Shown: positions 1 to 6,952, counted from the first letter of the stretch. The stretch is 8,860 nucleotides of DNA from DATJGF01 sp035495315 (GCA_035495315.1 DATJGF010000150.1:1-8860); one strand, 5' to 3'. The notes: generated by a model from the letters alone, not told the origin. Made by a program: numbers and translations.

Positions 1-105
1 TCTCCAAAAGGTGACTCCATGTGAAAGCCGGGTAGAGCCTCGTCGGACCTCTATTCTCTCCTTTTCCTCCCGTTCGTGTCTGAATGCCATTTGGGACCTC
101 CGCCC

Positions 106-136
106 GCTCTCATTAACACCTCGCTTCAGCGAGGTG
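106..136 (-). repeat. REP-like palindrome with GTTAATGAGAGC tail, copy 1
   Basis: A perfect 20-bp palindrome (117-136, core CGCTTCAGCG) is joined on its left to GCTCTCATTAAC (106-117). On the minus strand this reads hairpin then GTTAATGAGAGC. The same tail follows palindromes at 251-271 and 313-324 on the plus strand, which makes it an interspersed, oriented element and not a chance hairpin. The layout resembles REP sequences mobilised by RAYT (TnpA-REP) transposases; that link is inferred, and no transposase is in the window. Confidence 0.6.
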
Positions 137-159
137 TGGAAGCGGCTGAATCTGGTGTC

Positions 160-226
160 AACCGCTTCAGCGGTTTCCCCCAGCGCGTGCTCCGCCGCTG
201 GCCGACGGGAAACCGCTGAAGCGGTT
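160..226. repeat. Long inverted repeat with 20-bp perfect arms
   Basis: Bases 160-179 and 207-226 are exact reverse complements (20/20), separated by 27 bases. Each arm is itself a palindrome around GCTTCAGC or GCTGAAGC. The spacer contains a further CCAGCG/CGCTGG pair, so the whole 67 bases could fold into one long hairpin or a cruciform with side arms. The arrangement resembles a paired, BIME-like REP unit in which two single palindromes face each other. Confidence 0.65.
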
Positions 227-250
227 CGCAAAGGCTCTGCACACAGCCAG

Positions 251-282
251 CCCCCAGCTTCAAGCTGGGGGTTAATAAGAGC
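251..282 (+). repeat. REP-like palindrome with GTTAATAAGAGC tail, copy 2
   Basis: Ten-base arms (251-260 and 262-271) pair perfectly around a single central C, and GTTAATAAGAGC follows (271-282). The tail differs by one base from the tail of copy 1. It could also act as a transcript end for the kinase gene read from the right, but there is no T-run on the appropriate side. Confidence 0.55.
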
Positions 283-312
283 AGCGAAGCAACTAACAAC
301 TGCATGGATTGG

Positions 313-336
313 GCTGAAGCGGGGTGTTAATGAGAG
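313..336 (+). repeat. Degenerate REP-like unit with GTTAATGAGAG tail, copy 3
   Basis: GCTGAAGC (313-320) is followed by GGGGT and then GTTAATGAGAG (326-336). The flanking arm is poorly conserved, so the hairpin is weak, but the core-to-tail order matches copies 1 and 2. Confidence 0.45.
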
Positions 337-402
337 GGCTCCGACTCGAGGTTCGAACCAACTACAAGAATGAAGTAGCAGGTGGAGGTCAACGCCGAGA
401 TT

Positions 403-3400
403 CTATCCCTGGGAAATGGGGATTTTAAGCGGAACGATCAAGCGCACCATTGTTCCGCCCTGCTGCCGTGGGGTGACTTCGAATTGGCCGCCGATGTCCT
501 CCAGGCGTTTGCGCATGTTGCGCAAACCGTTTCGACCTTTCTTTGCCGCCTCGGGAGGCAGGCCGCGGCCGTCGTCCTCAATTTCCAGGATAAAACGGTC
601 GGGCAAAAGTTGGAGTCGAAGCCAGGCGGAAGAGGCGCGCGCGTGCTTGACGATGTTGTTGAGAGCTTCCTTGGTCGCCAGGAAGATATTGTGCCGCAAT
701 TCGGGCGAGATCGGGAGAGCTGGCAAATCGGGGGTGACTTCGAGGCGATAGCTCAATCCCGCCAGAGCCAAATATTCCTGGGCATATTTGCAGGTGTAAT
801 TCATCAAGCCATCGAGCGTGTCGTTGGAAGGATTGACGGTCCAAACAATTTCATCTAGCGCGCGGGTAGTTTCGCGGGCGGTTTGGGAAATCTGCCGGGC
901 GTGGGACGCGACTTCATTCGGCAGATCCTTGTCTGTTTCCGCCATTTCGCCCAATAGGGCGACCTGAGTTAGATTGGCCCCGAGCTGATCGTGGAGATCG
1001 CGGGCGATGCGGGCGCGCTCTTTCTCGAGCGCCTCCTGCTGGCGCATTGAGGCCAACTGACGCTGGAGTTTCTGCGTCGATACATAATGCACCGACCCAA
1101 CGATTGCTGAAAGGAGCAACAGCGTGCTGGAGCCAATAAACCACCAGGTGCGCCAAAATGGAGGAAGAACGGTCACCGCCAACGCCGCCCCGGTTTCGTT
1201 CCATATCCCGTCTTCGTTGCACGCCTGGACATGAAATGTGTAATGGCCCGGCAGCAATTTGCTGTAATGCGCATAGCGGATAGACCCCGGGTGCTCGTTC
1301 CATATCTGCTCATGGCCCTTCAGCATGTACTTGAACGAACCCTTTTCCGGAGCAGCAAGATTCAAACTGCTGAATAGGATGTCGAGGCTTTGTTTTGTGG
1401 CACGAACTCTGACGGCTCGAAGTGTAGGCGCCCGCAATGAATCGGGATTCACAGGCTCGCCATCGATCCGGACATTCTCAATGATGACCGGCGGCGGGTT
1501 GGTGTTGGGCAATAACCTCGCAGGATTGACCATCACCAGGCCGTTAATCGTCGGCAGATAAAGATTGCCGTCCTTGGTTCGGCACGCTCCCGGTTGCGAA
1601 CCGGAACTGCACTCACTGGAAGGCAAACCGTCCAAACGGCCGAAGGTGCGGCAAGGGATCGAAGTCGATGCTCCACGCGAGTTAGCGAAGTCATTCAAGG
1701 CTCGTTTAGGAAGGCGCATTAAACCTCCATTGGAGCCGATCCAGAGATTGCCCAAGCCGTCCTCGACAATGTATCCAATTTTATCATTGGCGAGACCCTG
1801 GCGCGTCGAGTAAGTGGTCCACCGGCCATGGTCATAGCGTGCTAAACCCGCTGAAGTGCCAATCCATAACACGCCTTGCGGATCAAGGTACAGGGAGGAA
1901 ACGTTATCACTCGGCAACCCGTCAGGAGATTGACGGCGGAAAGCGGTAAATTGTCCGTTGCGCAAGAAATTGAGGCCGCCACGTTCGGTTCCAATCCACA
2001 GGTTCCCGTCGCTATCATCGGCGATCGCGCGGACTGCATCCGAGGAAAGCCCTTCGTGGGTGGTGAATACTTTCCAAGAGCCGCTCTGCCAACTGGCCAA
2101 ACCGCTTTGCGTGCCAACCCAGAGCACTCCCTGACGGTCCTCGTGCATCGCCCAGATTTCCGCATTAAGAGCTTCGCGGCCGGTGAGTTGTTCGAAATGA
2201 TCGCCTCGCAATCGCAGCAGCGGGGGCTTGTTCGTAATCTCGCTGGTACCGCCAGCCCACACCTGTTCAGAGCGGTCCTTAAAAATCGTTTGAGCATAGA
2301 GCCTGGTTAACCCCACCGCAGCAGGACCGGGCGGATTCCACAACGTTGTAAACTGGCTTATTCCATTGGTCGTCCAGTGATCGATGCGCTCGCTGTTGTA
2401 GCCGATCCAAAGACCGCCCTCATGATCGTCACAGACGGATTTGACGGTCGAACCTTGGGTTCCCTCCAGCACGACAAAGCTCTGCCGTTTTACGCGATTT
2501 AAGCCGCCACCGTTGCTGCCAACCCAAATACTACCTTCATGATCAACCGTCACCGACCAGATATAGCTGTGCGGCAAGCCGTCAACGCGCTCAAAATGCC
2601 CGTCGGACTGTTGCGACCACACACCATCGCCAAAGGTGCCGACGATCAAGTTGCCATCGGAGTCCTCCGCAGCGGTCAAGACGACAGCCCCCGCATTCCA
2701 CGCGTAGGCCCCAAAATCCTGAACTACATGATCCATTTTGCATTTTTGGACATGACCATTTGCAAAACGCCAGTAACCGCCCGGCTTGCTCGCCAGCAGG
2801 AAATCAATCCGACCAACGGCTAAATCGTAAGAAACGGGGAACACGGCGGCGGGAATCGATTCCGAGATGGGGCCGAGTGCGATGAGGCGGCCGTCTTGCG
2901 AACCAATCCAGATCAGTCCGGAATCTTCGGCCAACAGTCCGCGGCAGTTGGTTGCCATCAAGTGAGACTTGCCCTGGGCATACCAATAAAGCTGGCCTTT
3001 CGCCATCCTTAGCCAGATGCCTCCTGCCTTGTCTTCACAAATGCCGAATAGCGGGCCGGTGGTTCTGGCGTCACCCAACGGCACCGGTTGGATCTTGCCA
3101 TCGGAGGCGATCAGCAGCACGCCGGCCGTTTCAGTTGCCACCCACAAATTGTGGGATCGGTCTTCGAATAGCTTCAGCACTTTGCTCCCACTCAGCTCTC
3201 GGGAATCATTCTCTTCGTAACGTTTGAAGCGAAGCCCATCAAACCGAGCCAGACCATCGCCAGTGCCGACCCAAAGGTACCCGTCGCGAGTTTGAGTGAT
3301 GGCGAAGACGGCCATTTCCGGCAAGCCCTTCTCGGTATCCCAGCCATCGACTGTGTAATGAGCCTTGGGCGAAGCCCATACGCGGGCCCCGCAGAGGCAA

Positions 3401-3444
3401 GCCAGGAAAAAGGCGGTAGCGAAAATCCAACGATTCTTCAGCAT
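403..3444 (-). CDS. Beta-propeller sensor histidine kinase (Reg_prop / Y_Y_Y / HisKA_3 / HATPase_c)
   Basis: A 1013-residue membrane sensor kinase. Residues 1-24 form a signal peptide ending VWAS. About 13 repeats built on W(V/I)G(T/S)..GL follow (GYLWVGTGDGLARFDG, GNLWIGTERGGLNFL and others), enough for two seven-bladed periplasmic propellers. A Y_Y_Y domain (about 698-763, FKYMLKG to YTFHVQA) precedes one membrane helix (about 766-790, beginning WWFIG). The cytoplasmic part has a HisKA_3 dimerisation helix with the phospho-accepting His818 in ARDLHDQLG, then a HATPase_c domain with N-box (about 918-935, KEALNNIVKHA), G1 DDGRG (about 956) and G2 GRNGLRNM (about 967). The family senses extracellular ligands, often glycans in Bacteroidota; the ligand here is unknown. 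No response regulator is adjacent, so its LuxR-type partner must be elsewhere. The ATG at 3444 is chosen because it begins the signal peptide; no Shine-Dalgarno is seen. Confidence 0.96.
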   Translation of the reverse strand: MLKNRWIFATAFFLACLCGARVWASPKAHYTVDGWDTEKGLPEMAVFAITQTRDGYLWVGTGDGLARFDGLRFKRYEENDSRELSGSKVLKLFEDRSHNLWVATETAGVLLIASDGKIQPVPLGDARTTGPLFGICEDKAGGIWLRMAKGQLYWYAQGKSHLMATNCRGLLAEDSGLIWIGSQDGRLIALGPISESIPAAVFPVSYDLAVGRIDFLLASKPGGYWRFANGHVQKCKMDHVVQDFGAYAWNAGAVVLTAAEDSDGNLIVGTFGDGVWSQQSDGHFERVDGLPHSYIWSVTVDHEGSIWVGSNGGGLNRVKRQSFVVLEGTQGSTVKSVCDDHEGGLWIGYNSERIDHWTTNGISQFTTLWNPPGPAAVGLTRLYAQTIFKDRSEQVWAGGTSEITNKPPLLRLRGDHFEQLTGREALNAEIWAMHEDRQGVLWVGTQSGLASWQSGSWKVFTTHEGLSSDAVRAIADDSDGNLWIGTERGGLNFLRNGQFTAFRRQSPDGLPSDNVSSLYLDPQGVLWIGTSAGLARYDHGRWTTYSTRQGLANDKIGYIVEDGLGNLWIGSNGGLMRLPKRALNDFANSRGASTSIPCRTFGRLDGLPSSECSSGSQPGACRTKDGNLYLPTINGLVMVNPARLLPNTNPPPVIIENVRIDGEPVNPDSLRAPTLRAVRVRATKQSLDILFSSLNLAAPEKGSFKYMLKGHEQIWNEHPGSIRYAHYSKLLPGHYTFHVQACNEDGIWNETGAALAVTVLPPFWRTWWFIGSSTLLLLSAIVGSVHYVSTQKLQRQLASMRQQEALEKERARIARDLHDQLGANLTQVALLGEMAETDKDLPNEVASHARQISQTARETTRALDEIVWTVNPSNDTLDGLMNYTCKYAQEYLALAGLSYRLEVTPDLPALPISPELRHNIFLATKEALNNIVKHARASSAWLRLQLLPDRFILEIEDDGRGLPPEAAKKGRNGLRNMRKRLEDIGGQFEVTPRQQGGTMVRLIVPLKIPISQG

Positions 3445-3514
3445 AACCAGCGGCAGGCCATCAGCGCCGGACGATGTTCAGCTTGCCTGTGCGCCGGAAT
3501 CGAAGCAAGCGCGG

Positions 3515-3543
3515 CTTGTAGGAGGCGACATCAGGAGACTCAA
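3515..3543 (-). promoter_or_regulatory. Weak sigma70-like promoter candidate for the sensor kinase
   Basis: On the minus strand TTGAGT (3543-3538) and TACAAG (3520-3515) are separated by 17 bases and end about 70 bases before the kinase ATG. Each box matches only 4 of 6 consensus positions, so this is a guess from position and spacing. Confidence 0.2.
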
Positions 3544-3596
3544 AGCCTCAGAAAGAAGTGGGATGAGGCCCGTGAACTGACCGCATTAATTCGTCC

Positions 3597-3676
3597 TCGT
3601 CCTCGGTCTCGTCGTCGTCCTCGATCTTCTTCCTGGATTTTTCGTGGACGAAGGACGACGACGAGACCGAGGACGA
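3597..3676. repeat. Perfect 25-bp inverted repeat with 30-bp loop
   Basis: Bases 3597-3621 and 3652-3676 are exact reverse complements. The arms are built from GTC/CTC trinucleotides (for example CCTCGGTCTCGTCGTCGTCC), and the loop holds a T-rich segment (GGATTTTTCG). It is much longer than a typical rho-independent terminator. Likely roles are a miniature mobile element or repeat remnant, or a strong RNA hairpin 5' of the kinase gene. Confidence 0.7.
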
Positions 3677-3793
3677 CACAGGCGGCTCATGGAAACGGCA
3701 GGGCTCGGGGGGGCAACCGTTCGTTGGCAGAATCTGGTGCCCCGACGGGTGGTCCAGCCTGGAGGGGATGGCCAGGATGCGCGAACAAAAATG

Positions 3794-3843
3794 GCGTAAT
3801 TTAGCGTAAGATACCGTAATTCAGCGTAAGACACCGTAACGCG
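3794..3843. repeat. Tandem decamer array, five units of (G/C)CGTAANNNN
   Basis: Five consecutive decamers begin GCGTAATTTA, GCGTAAGATA, CCGTAATTCA, GCGTAAGACA and CCGTAACGCG. CGTAA recurs exactly every 10 bases at 3795, 3805, 3815, 3825 and 3835. A 20-bp superperiod is visible because units 1 and 3, and units 2 and 4, are more alike. A 10-base period places each CGTAA on the same face of the DNA helix, as expected for a cooperative protein-binding array, although a simple slippage repeat is equally possible. Confidence 0.6.
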
Positions 3844-4181
3844 CGTAGGAAAGTGCGGGAGAGCGAGGGTTGGCAAGGATCGACCAGGACGGACGCAGGT
3901 AAGTTGAGGACGTCGTGATACTCGTGTGGCTGAGACGCTTTGGGTAAGCGGCGCGCTAAGCGGAGTTTTATTTTCAATCATACGGAAAGATTACCGCCGC
4001 GCGTGGTGAGAGTCTTCTTAGCCTGAAGAGAGTTTTTTTAAGAAGCCTGAATCAATGGGTTCCGAGTGGAAATGCAAGGGAATGCTCTGACCAAACGGGT
4101 GGTGCTTTTATAAATTGCGGCCTGGGACCCGGAACTGGACCTTGTGTAGAAAGTTTGTTCCGACCCCCAACCTATGTGTTG

Positions 4182-5549
4182 TTAGTCCGACCGCAGCGAG
4201 ATCATCACCGCCTGCCCGGGCGCAAGCGAAAGGGCGATTTCACCGTTCTTGATTTCGGCTGTCCCCGCGGGCCTGAGGGTGTCGACGGTGACAGTAGTGA
4301 GCGCGACTGTCGCGGCGCTCATAACGCTCGCCGGTATTTTCCAAAGCCTCTTTTCCCAGCCGCCGCGGCTGTAGGCAAGAAGCGTCGGCGTCTTTTTCCA
4401 GACCAGTGGGAGACAGCAGTCGCCGCCCTCGAGAATGCGGTTCCAGTCTGCGGTTTGCGGCGGCTGATTGTGGTTTGCTGCGCGCCAGGCATTCGCCCAA
4501 ATTTCCGGCGCGGCTTTGAGGCAGAACTGCTCCATCAAGCCTGGCAGCGTCTTCGGATCAACGTCGATTTCGGATTCGGCTTTCATCGGCGTCCCGCAAT
4601 AAAGGCTTGGCGGAATGTTCGTCGTTGGCGGTTCATAAATCCAGGCCATCGGTTGCAAACCGACGAACGAATCGAGGCGTCCACCGCTGCTGTGTTCGGA
4701 GGTCACGTCCAACCCATAGTCCCGGAAATAACGGAGGGTTTTGCGCTGCGCGGCGCACTCCTGCTCCGGCCCGTAACCGAGCAACGGGCTGATGCCCTTG
4801 AATCCTGCGTATTGGGAGTCCGCCGGGAGCGGGGGGTAAGTGTGAAAGGCGTCGATGTGGATGGTGTGAGCCTCTTTGAGTTCGGGGAGCATCTTTAGCA
4901 GCCCGTCAATCCGCCGCTTGGCACAGCCGGTTTCCCATTCTCTCGCGTAACTTAAGGGATAGGACTGCAGGCCGCTCCAAACGATGCCTTTGAGCGGAGC
5001 GCCATTCTTGTGTTTGGCGATAATGTCCTTTTCCAGGTACTCCTGCCACAATGGGCTGTCCTCGTAGGCATCCAACGCGTTGATGTGCAAACTGACCGTC
5101 GTGTTGTAGCGACGGCCTTCGTGCATCAGCCACTTAAGGCTCTCGAGCGCAGTGGGATCCTGCGCTCGCTTGAGATGATGATTGACCTCACCCCACGCCG
5201 GGTACTGGGAGTCGTGACCGTTGTATTGCCAGCCCACCAGGTAGACAATCTTCGGTGCCCCGCACGTGATACGATCGAGCCGTTCAATGACTTCGAGTGC
5301 CTGCTCGAATGTGAGATGGACTTTGCAACCTTTTCCGTGGTCCGTTCTCTCGGCGAGAAAAATCTTCATGACCAGGCTTTGATCGTACTTGTGAAACCAG
5401 GGCCGCTCCGGCTGGCTAGTCTCGCGCCAGTCGTAGTATTCACCGGAAGGCTGGTAGTTGGCCGGCCGCATGGCGGGACCGTCAGAGGCGGAAGCTTTCA
5501 CGGCTGGCGCACCGATCACTAATGCGAAAATCAGTAAGGGGGCCCTCAT
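4182..5549 (-). CDS. Secreted GH101-like glycoside hydrolase (endo-alpha-N-acetylgalactosaminidase family)
   Basis: A 455-residue protein with an N-terminal signal peptide (about 1-20, MRAPLLIFALVIGAPAVKAS). The central part resembles the catalytic barrel of family GH101, which releases O-linked Gal-GalNAc from mucin-type glycoproteins: VYLVGWQYNGHDSQYPAWGE, then YNTTVSLHINALDAYEDSPLW. Candidate catalytic residues by family pattern are Asp233 (IHIDAFH) as nucleophile and Glu285 (DVTSEHSSG) as acid/base. It is far shorter than the large multidomain streptococcal enzymes and seems to be a bare catalytic domain plus a C-terminal beta domain (about 400-455). Substrate is inferred only from the family. 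ATG at 5549 is preferred over an in-frame TTG at 5570 because AAAGGAG lies directly before it and the signal peptide starts there. It is the last cassette-like gene; its stop lies in GACTAAC, an R''-like box with one mismatch, but no attC palindrome follows. Confidence 0.85.
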   Translation of the reverse strand: MRAPLLIFALVIGAPAVKASASDGPAMRPANYQPSGEYYDWRETSQPERPWFHKYDQSLVMKIFLAERTDHGKGCKVHLTFEQALEVIERLDRITCGAPKIVYLVGWQYNGHDSQYPAWGEVNHHLKRAQDPTALESLKWLMHEGRRYNTTVSLHINALDAYEDSPLWQEYLEKDIIAKHKNGAPLKGIVWSGLQSYPLSYAREWETGCAKRRIDGLLKMLPELKEAHTIHIDAFHTYPPLPADSQYAGFKGISPLLGYGPEQECAAQRKTLRYFRDYGLDVTSEHSSGGRLDSFVGLQPMAWIYEPPTTNIPPSLYCGTPMKAESEIDVDPKTLPGLMEQFCLKAAPEIWANAWRAANHNQPPQTADWNRILEGGDCCLPLVWKKTPTLLAYSRGGWEKRLWKIPASVMSAATVALTTVTVDTLRPAGTAEIKNGEIALSLAPGQAVMISLRSD

Positions 5550-5550
5550 G

Positions 5551-5557
5551 CTCCTTT
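5551..5557 (-). promoter_or_regulatory. Shine-Dalgarno AAAGGAG before the GH101-like gene
   Basis: AAAGGAG on the minus strand sits one base before the ATG at 5549. It is the only clear purine-rich ribosome binding site among the cassette genes. The spacing is unusually short, and the in-frame TTG at 5570 could act as an alternative start. Confidence 0.45.
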
Positions 5558-5558
5558 C

Positions 5559-5648
5559 TTCCAACGCCAAAACTGAGCGATGCGGGCGGTCGAGGACGTT
5601 CGAGCTGGTAGTAGTGGTGCCCCGCCCGCGTTCGCTCCAGTGACCATT
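5559..5648 (-). other. attC-like recombination site E, decayed
   Basis: Between the Ntn-hydrolase stop (5682) and the GH101-like start, arms at about 5572-5589 and 5622-5642 pair (GCGGGCGG with CCGCCCGC, GAGCG with CGCTC). In gene orientation the 5' arm has an extra G after ACT and an extra A after GAGCGA, the same two unpaired positions as sites A, B and C. The R'-side box GTTGGAA (5565-5559) fits GTTRRRY at 6 of 7 positions and lies ten bases before the next ATG. The expected R'' box near 5642-5648 is not recognisable. The stem is closely related to that of site B. Confidence 0.65.
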
Positions 5649-5681
5649 CGATTGGCGCGATCTGGCACTCAGATGGTATCC

Positions 5682-6836
5682 TTACCTGATTTCCTCGGCC
5701 CTGCCGGAGACGACCTTGCCTTCTTTATCCAAGACGAACTGCTGAAGCAGGGTGGCTTTTTCAAATTCCATGCGGTAGCGGTAGGTCCGGTTCCCGTCCT
5801 CTTCGCGCCGGTCCACCAGAGTCAGTGAAACATACCGGCCAAAAGATTGCAGGGCCGCTTGGGTTTGCTTCAGGTTGGCGGATTGCTCTTTCCAGGCTTC
5901 CGGGGTGTAATCCTCGGGGTGGAAATTGCCGGCCATGGAATCCTGCAGCATCGCAAGGATGTGCGCGGTGACTTTCGGCTCCCTGTCCGGGATGGGCTGG
6001 TATTTTTCCAGGAGGAAACGCTCCATGTTGTCGAGCAAGGGCCTTGGGGATTGGCTGAGTTGCTCGCGGATCTGGGGCATGTCATAGTAGTGGCCGCCCT
6101 TTGCAAGCTCCGCGGCCAGATTGAGCTTCACCGGGTCATCCCGCTCCGGGAATGGGTACAGGAAGATGTCGCCTGACCTCAGGTCAAAGACGTTAGAATA
6201 TTTCGTGGCATATTTGCCTTTCTGTAAGCAGGCTTTGAGGATTTTAGCGGCATTAGACAAGGTAGGGGCGGGACCTTCAGCCAGAGCCGTATCGAGGACG
6301 TGCGCACCGTAGCCGAAGCCACGGCACTGCTTTGACTCCTCCGCCTGGAATTTGCCATCTTTGGCCCCAATGATAACCGAGGCCCCCGTCCGGTCGGCGA
6401 TAAGGAACTTGCCGTGGCTGAACTCGGGCACCCGGCACCCACGCCAGTAGGCGATGGCCTCCGGCACGGTGGCGCAGGTCTCAATGAATTCCTGATTGCC
6501 CCTGGGGATTGGCAAGTTCGGGTCAGCCTTCCAGACTTCATTGTAGCCGGCCACAGCGTCGAAGGCGAGGCCTTCCGTGTTGATTCCCCCCTGCGCCGCG
6601 CCATCGTCAAAACCAACGTACACGCAGCCATAATGTTTGGGCCCGGCCGGAACGAACCAAACTCTCGTTTTTGGATTGGACCAGTCTTCGTTGTTGCAGA
6701 ACAGGGCCCGGTTGGTGTCCGTGAGCATGAAGATGGTACAGGCGTGTGCCCACAGCGAAAAGAGGCCAGAAAATGCCAGGGCAAGTCCCAGCGGCATGAA
6801 GAAGGATTTCTCGAATGAGTGATAGCGGCGTTTCAT
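5682..6836 (-). CDS. Secreted Ntn-hydrolase, linear amide C-N hydrolase (choloylglycine/penicillin acylase-like)
   Basis: A 384-residue protein. A signal peptide (residues 1-32, ending LWAHA) is followed directly by Cys33 in ACTIFMLTDTN. This is the N-terminal nucleophile signature of the Ntn-hydrolases related to choloylglycine hydrolase, penicillin V acylase and acyltransferase families. Cleavage by signal peptidase I after AHA would expose Cys33 as the catalytic residue. Other family-like segments are FCNNEDW (46-52) and GGINTEGLAFD (about 83-93, with Asn86 where the family has a conserved Asn). Predicted activity is hydrolysis of a linear amide bond in the envelope or outside the cell; substrate unknown. 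A C-terminal region of about 50 residues (YVSLTLVDRR to SGRAEEIR) is an extra beta-rich extension. The ATG at 6836 is chosen over a TTG at 6869, which lies in attC-A. No Shine-Dalgarno is visible. It is a cassette between attC-A and decayed attC-E. Confidence 0.85.
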   Translation of the reverse strand: MKRRYHSFEKSFFMPLGLALAFSGLFSLWAHACTIFMLTDTNRALFCNNEDWSNPKTRVWFVPAGPKHYGCVYVGFDDGAAQGGINTEGLAFDAVAGYNEVWKADPNLPIPRGNQEFIETCATVPEAIAYWRGCRVPEFSHGKFLIADRTGASVIIGAKDGKFQAEESKQCRGFGYGAHVLDTALAEGPAPTLSNAAKILKACLQKGKYATKYSNVFDLRSGDIFLYPFPERDDPVKLNLAAELAKGGHYYDMPQIREQLSQSPRPLLDNMERFLLEKYQPIPDREPKVTAHILAMLQDSMAGNFHPEDYTPEAWKEQSANLKQTQAALQSFGRYVSLTLVDRREEDGNRTYRYRMEFEKATLLQQFVLDKEGKVVSGRAEEIR

Positions 6837-6860
6837 AATTGTGTTTGGCTCAATAGGCGC

Positions 6861-6952
6861 GGCTAACAACGCCCCAGATCAGCGACCCGGCGCCACTGAT
6901 CCTCGATTGCCACCCAGAGCGTCATCGCCGGGTTCGCTGCATCTGGTTGGGC
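6861..6952 (-). other. attC recombination site A
   Basis: A 92-bp imperfect palindrome in gene orientation. R'' GCCCAAC (6952-6946) begins one base after the lipoprotein stop codon. The arms (6926-6946 and 6874-6892) pair fully except for two unpaired bases in the 5' arm, a G after CCAGAT and an A after CAGCGA. The R' side is GTTAGCC (6867-6861), 6 of 7 to GTTRRRY. A longer 5' arm is the usual attC polarity and agrees with the direction of the genes. Outside the core boxes it differs from site C at only 7 of 73 positions. It contains an open frame at 6925-6863 (20 codons plus TAG). Confidence 0.82.

Larger units (their letters stand above)
1..402. other. Intergenic region rich in palindromes, no convincing gene
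   Basis: No coding region is supported here. The only long open frame (about 11-373, plus strand) runs straight through several palindromes and has a low-complexity Arg/Ser/Ala translation, so it is rejected. The stretch holds at least four short palindromes with a GCTTCAGC/GCTGAAGC or closely related core, listed separately. It lies downstream of the sensor kinase, which ends at 403. No hairpin followed by a T-run immediately after that stop is visible, so where its transcript terminates is unclear. The palindrome at 251-271 is the nearest strong hairpin. Confidence 0.75.
3445..4181. other. 737-bp intergenic region, repeats but no gene
   Basis: This region lies upstream of the kinase and downstream of the GH101-like gene. 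Open frames here (for example minus strand 3586-3981) read through an inverted repeat and a tandem repeat and give Arg/Ser/Pro-rich translations, so none is accepted. It contains the inverted repeat at 3597-3676 and the decamer array at 3794-3843. It also has the 8-base word AGCCTGAA twice, 24 bp apart (4020-4027 and 4044-4051), and a short hairpin GCTTGC/GCAAGC (3481-3510) in the presumed kinase leader. It probably marks the boundary between ordinary chromosome and the cassette array. Confidence 0.7.

Noticed and set aside
350..359. GGTTCGAACC resembling a tRNA T-arm
   Set aside because: The flanking bases do not form a five-pair T-stem, and no matching acceptor or anticodon stem is found upstream.
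11..373. Plus-strand open frame of 120 codons
   Set aside because: It runs through several palindromic repeats, has a Ser/Arg/Ala-rich translation with no domain or signal peptide, and sits in a REP-like cluster.
3586..3981. Minus-strand open frame of 131 codons
   Set aside because: It is generated by the 25-bp inverted repeat and the decamer array; the translation is low-complexity Arg/Thr/Pro-rich and has no recognisable feature.
4140..4190. A full attC after the GH101-like gene
   Set aside because: Only a one-mismatch R''-like GACTAAC at the stop codon is visible; no pairing arms or R' box follow.
5565..5645. Rho-independent terminator between the Ntn-hydrolase and GH101-like genes
   Set aside because: The palindrome is long, has an extended central spacer, no T-run, and the same two bulges as the other attC-like sites.
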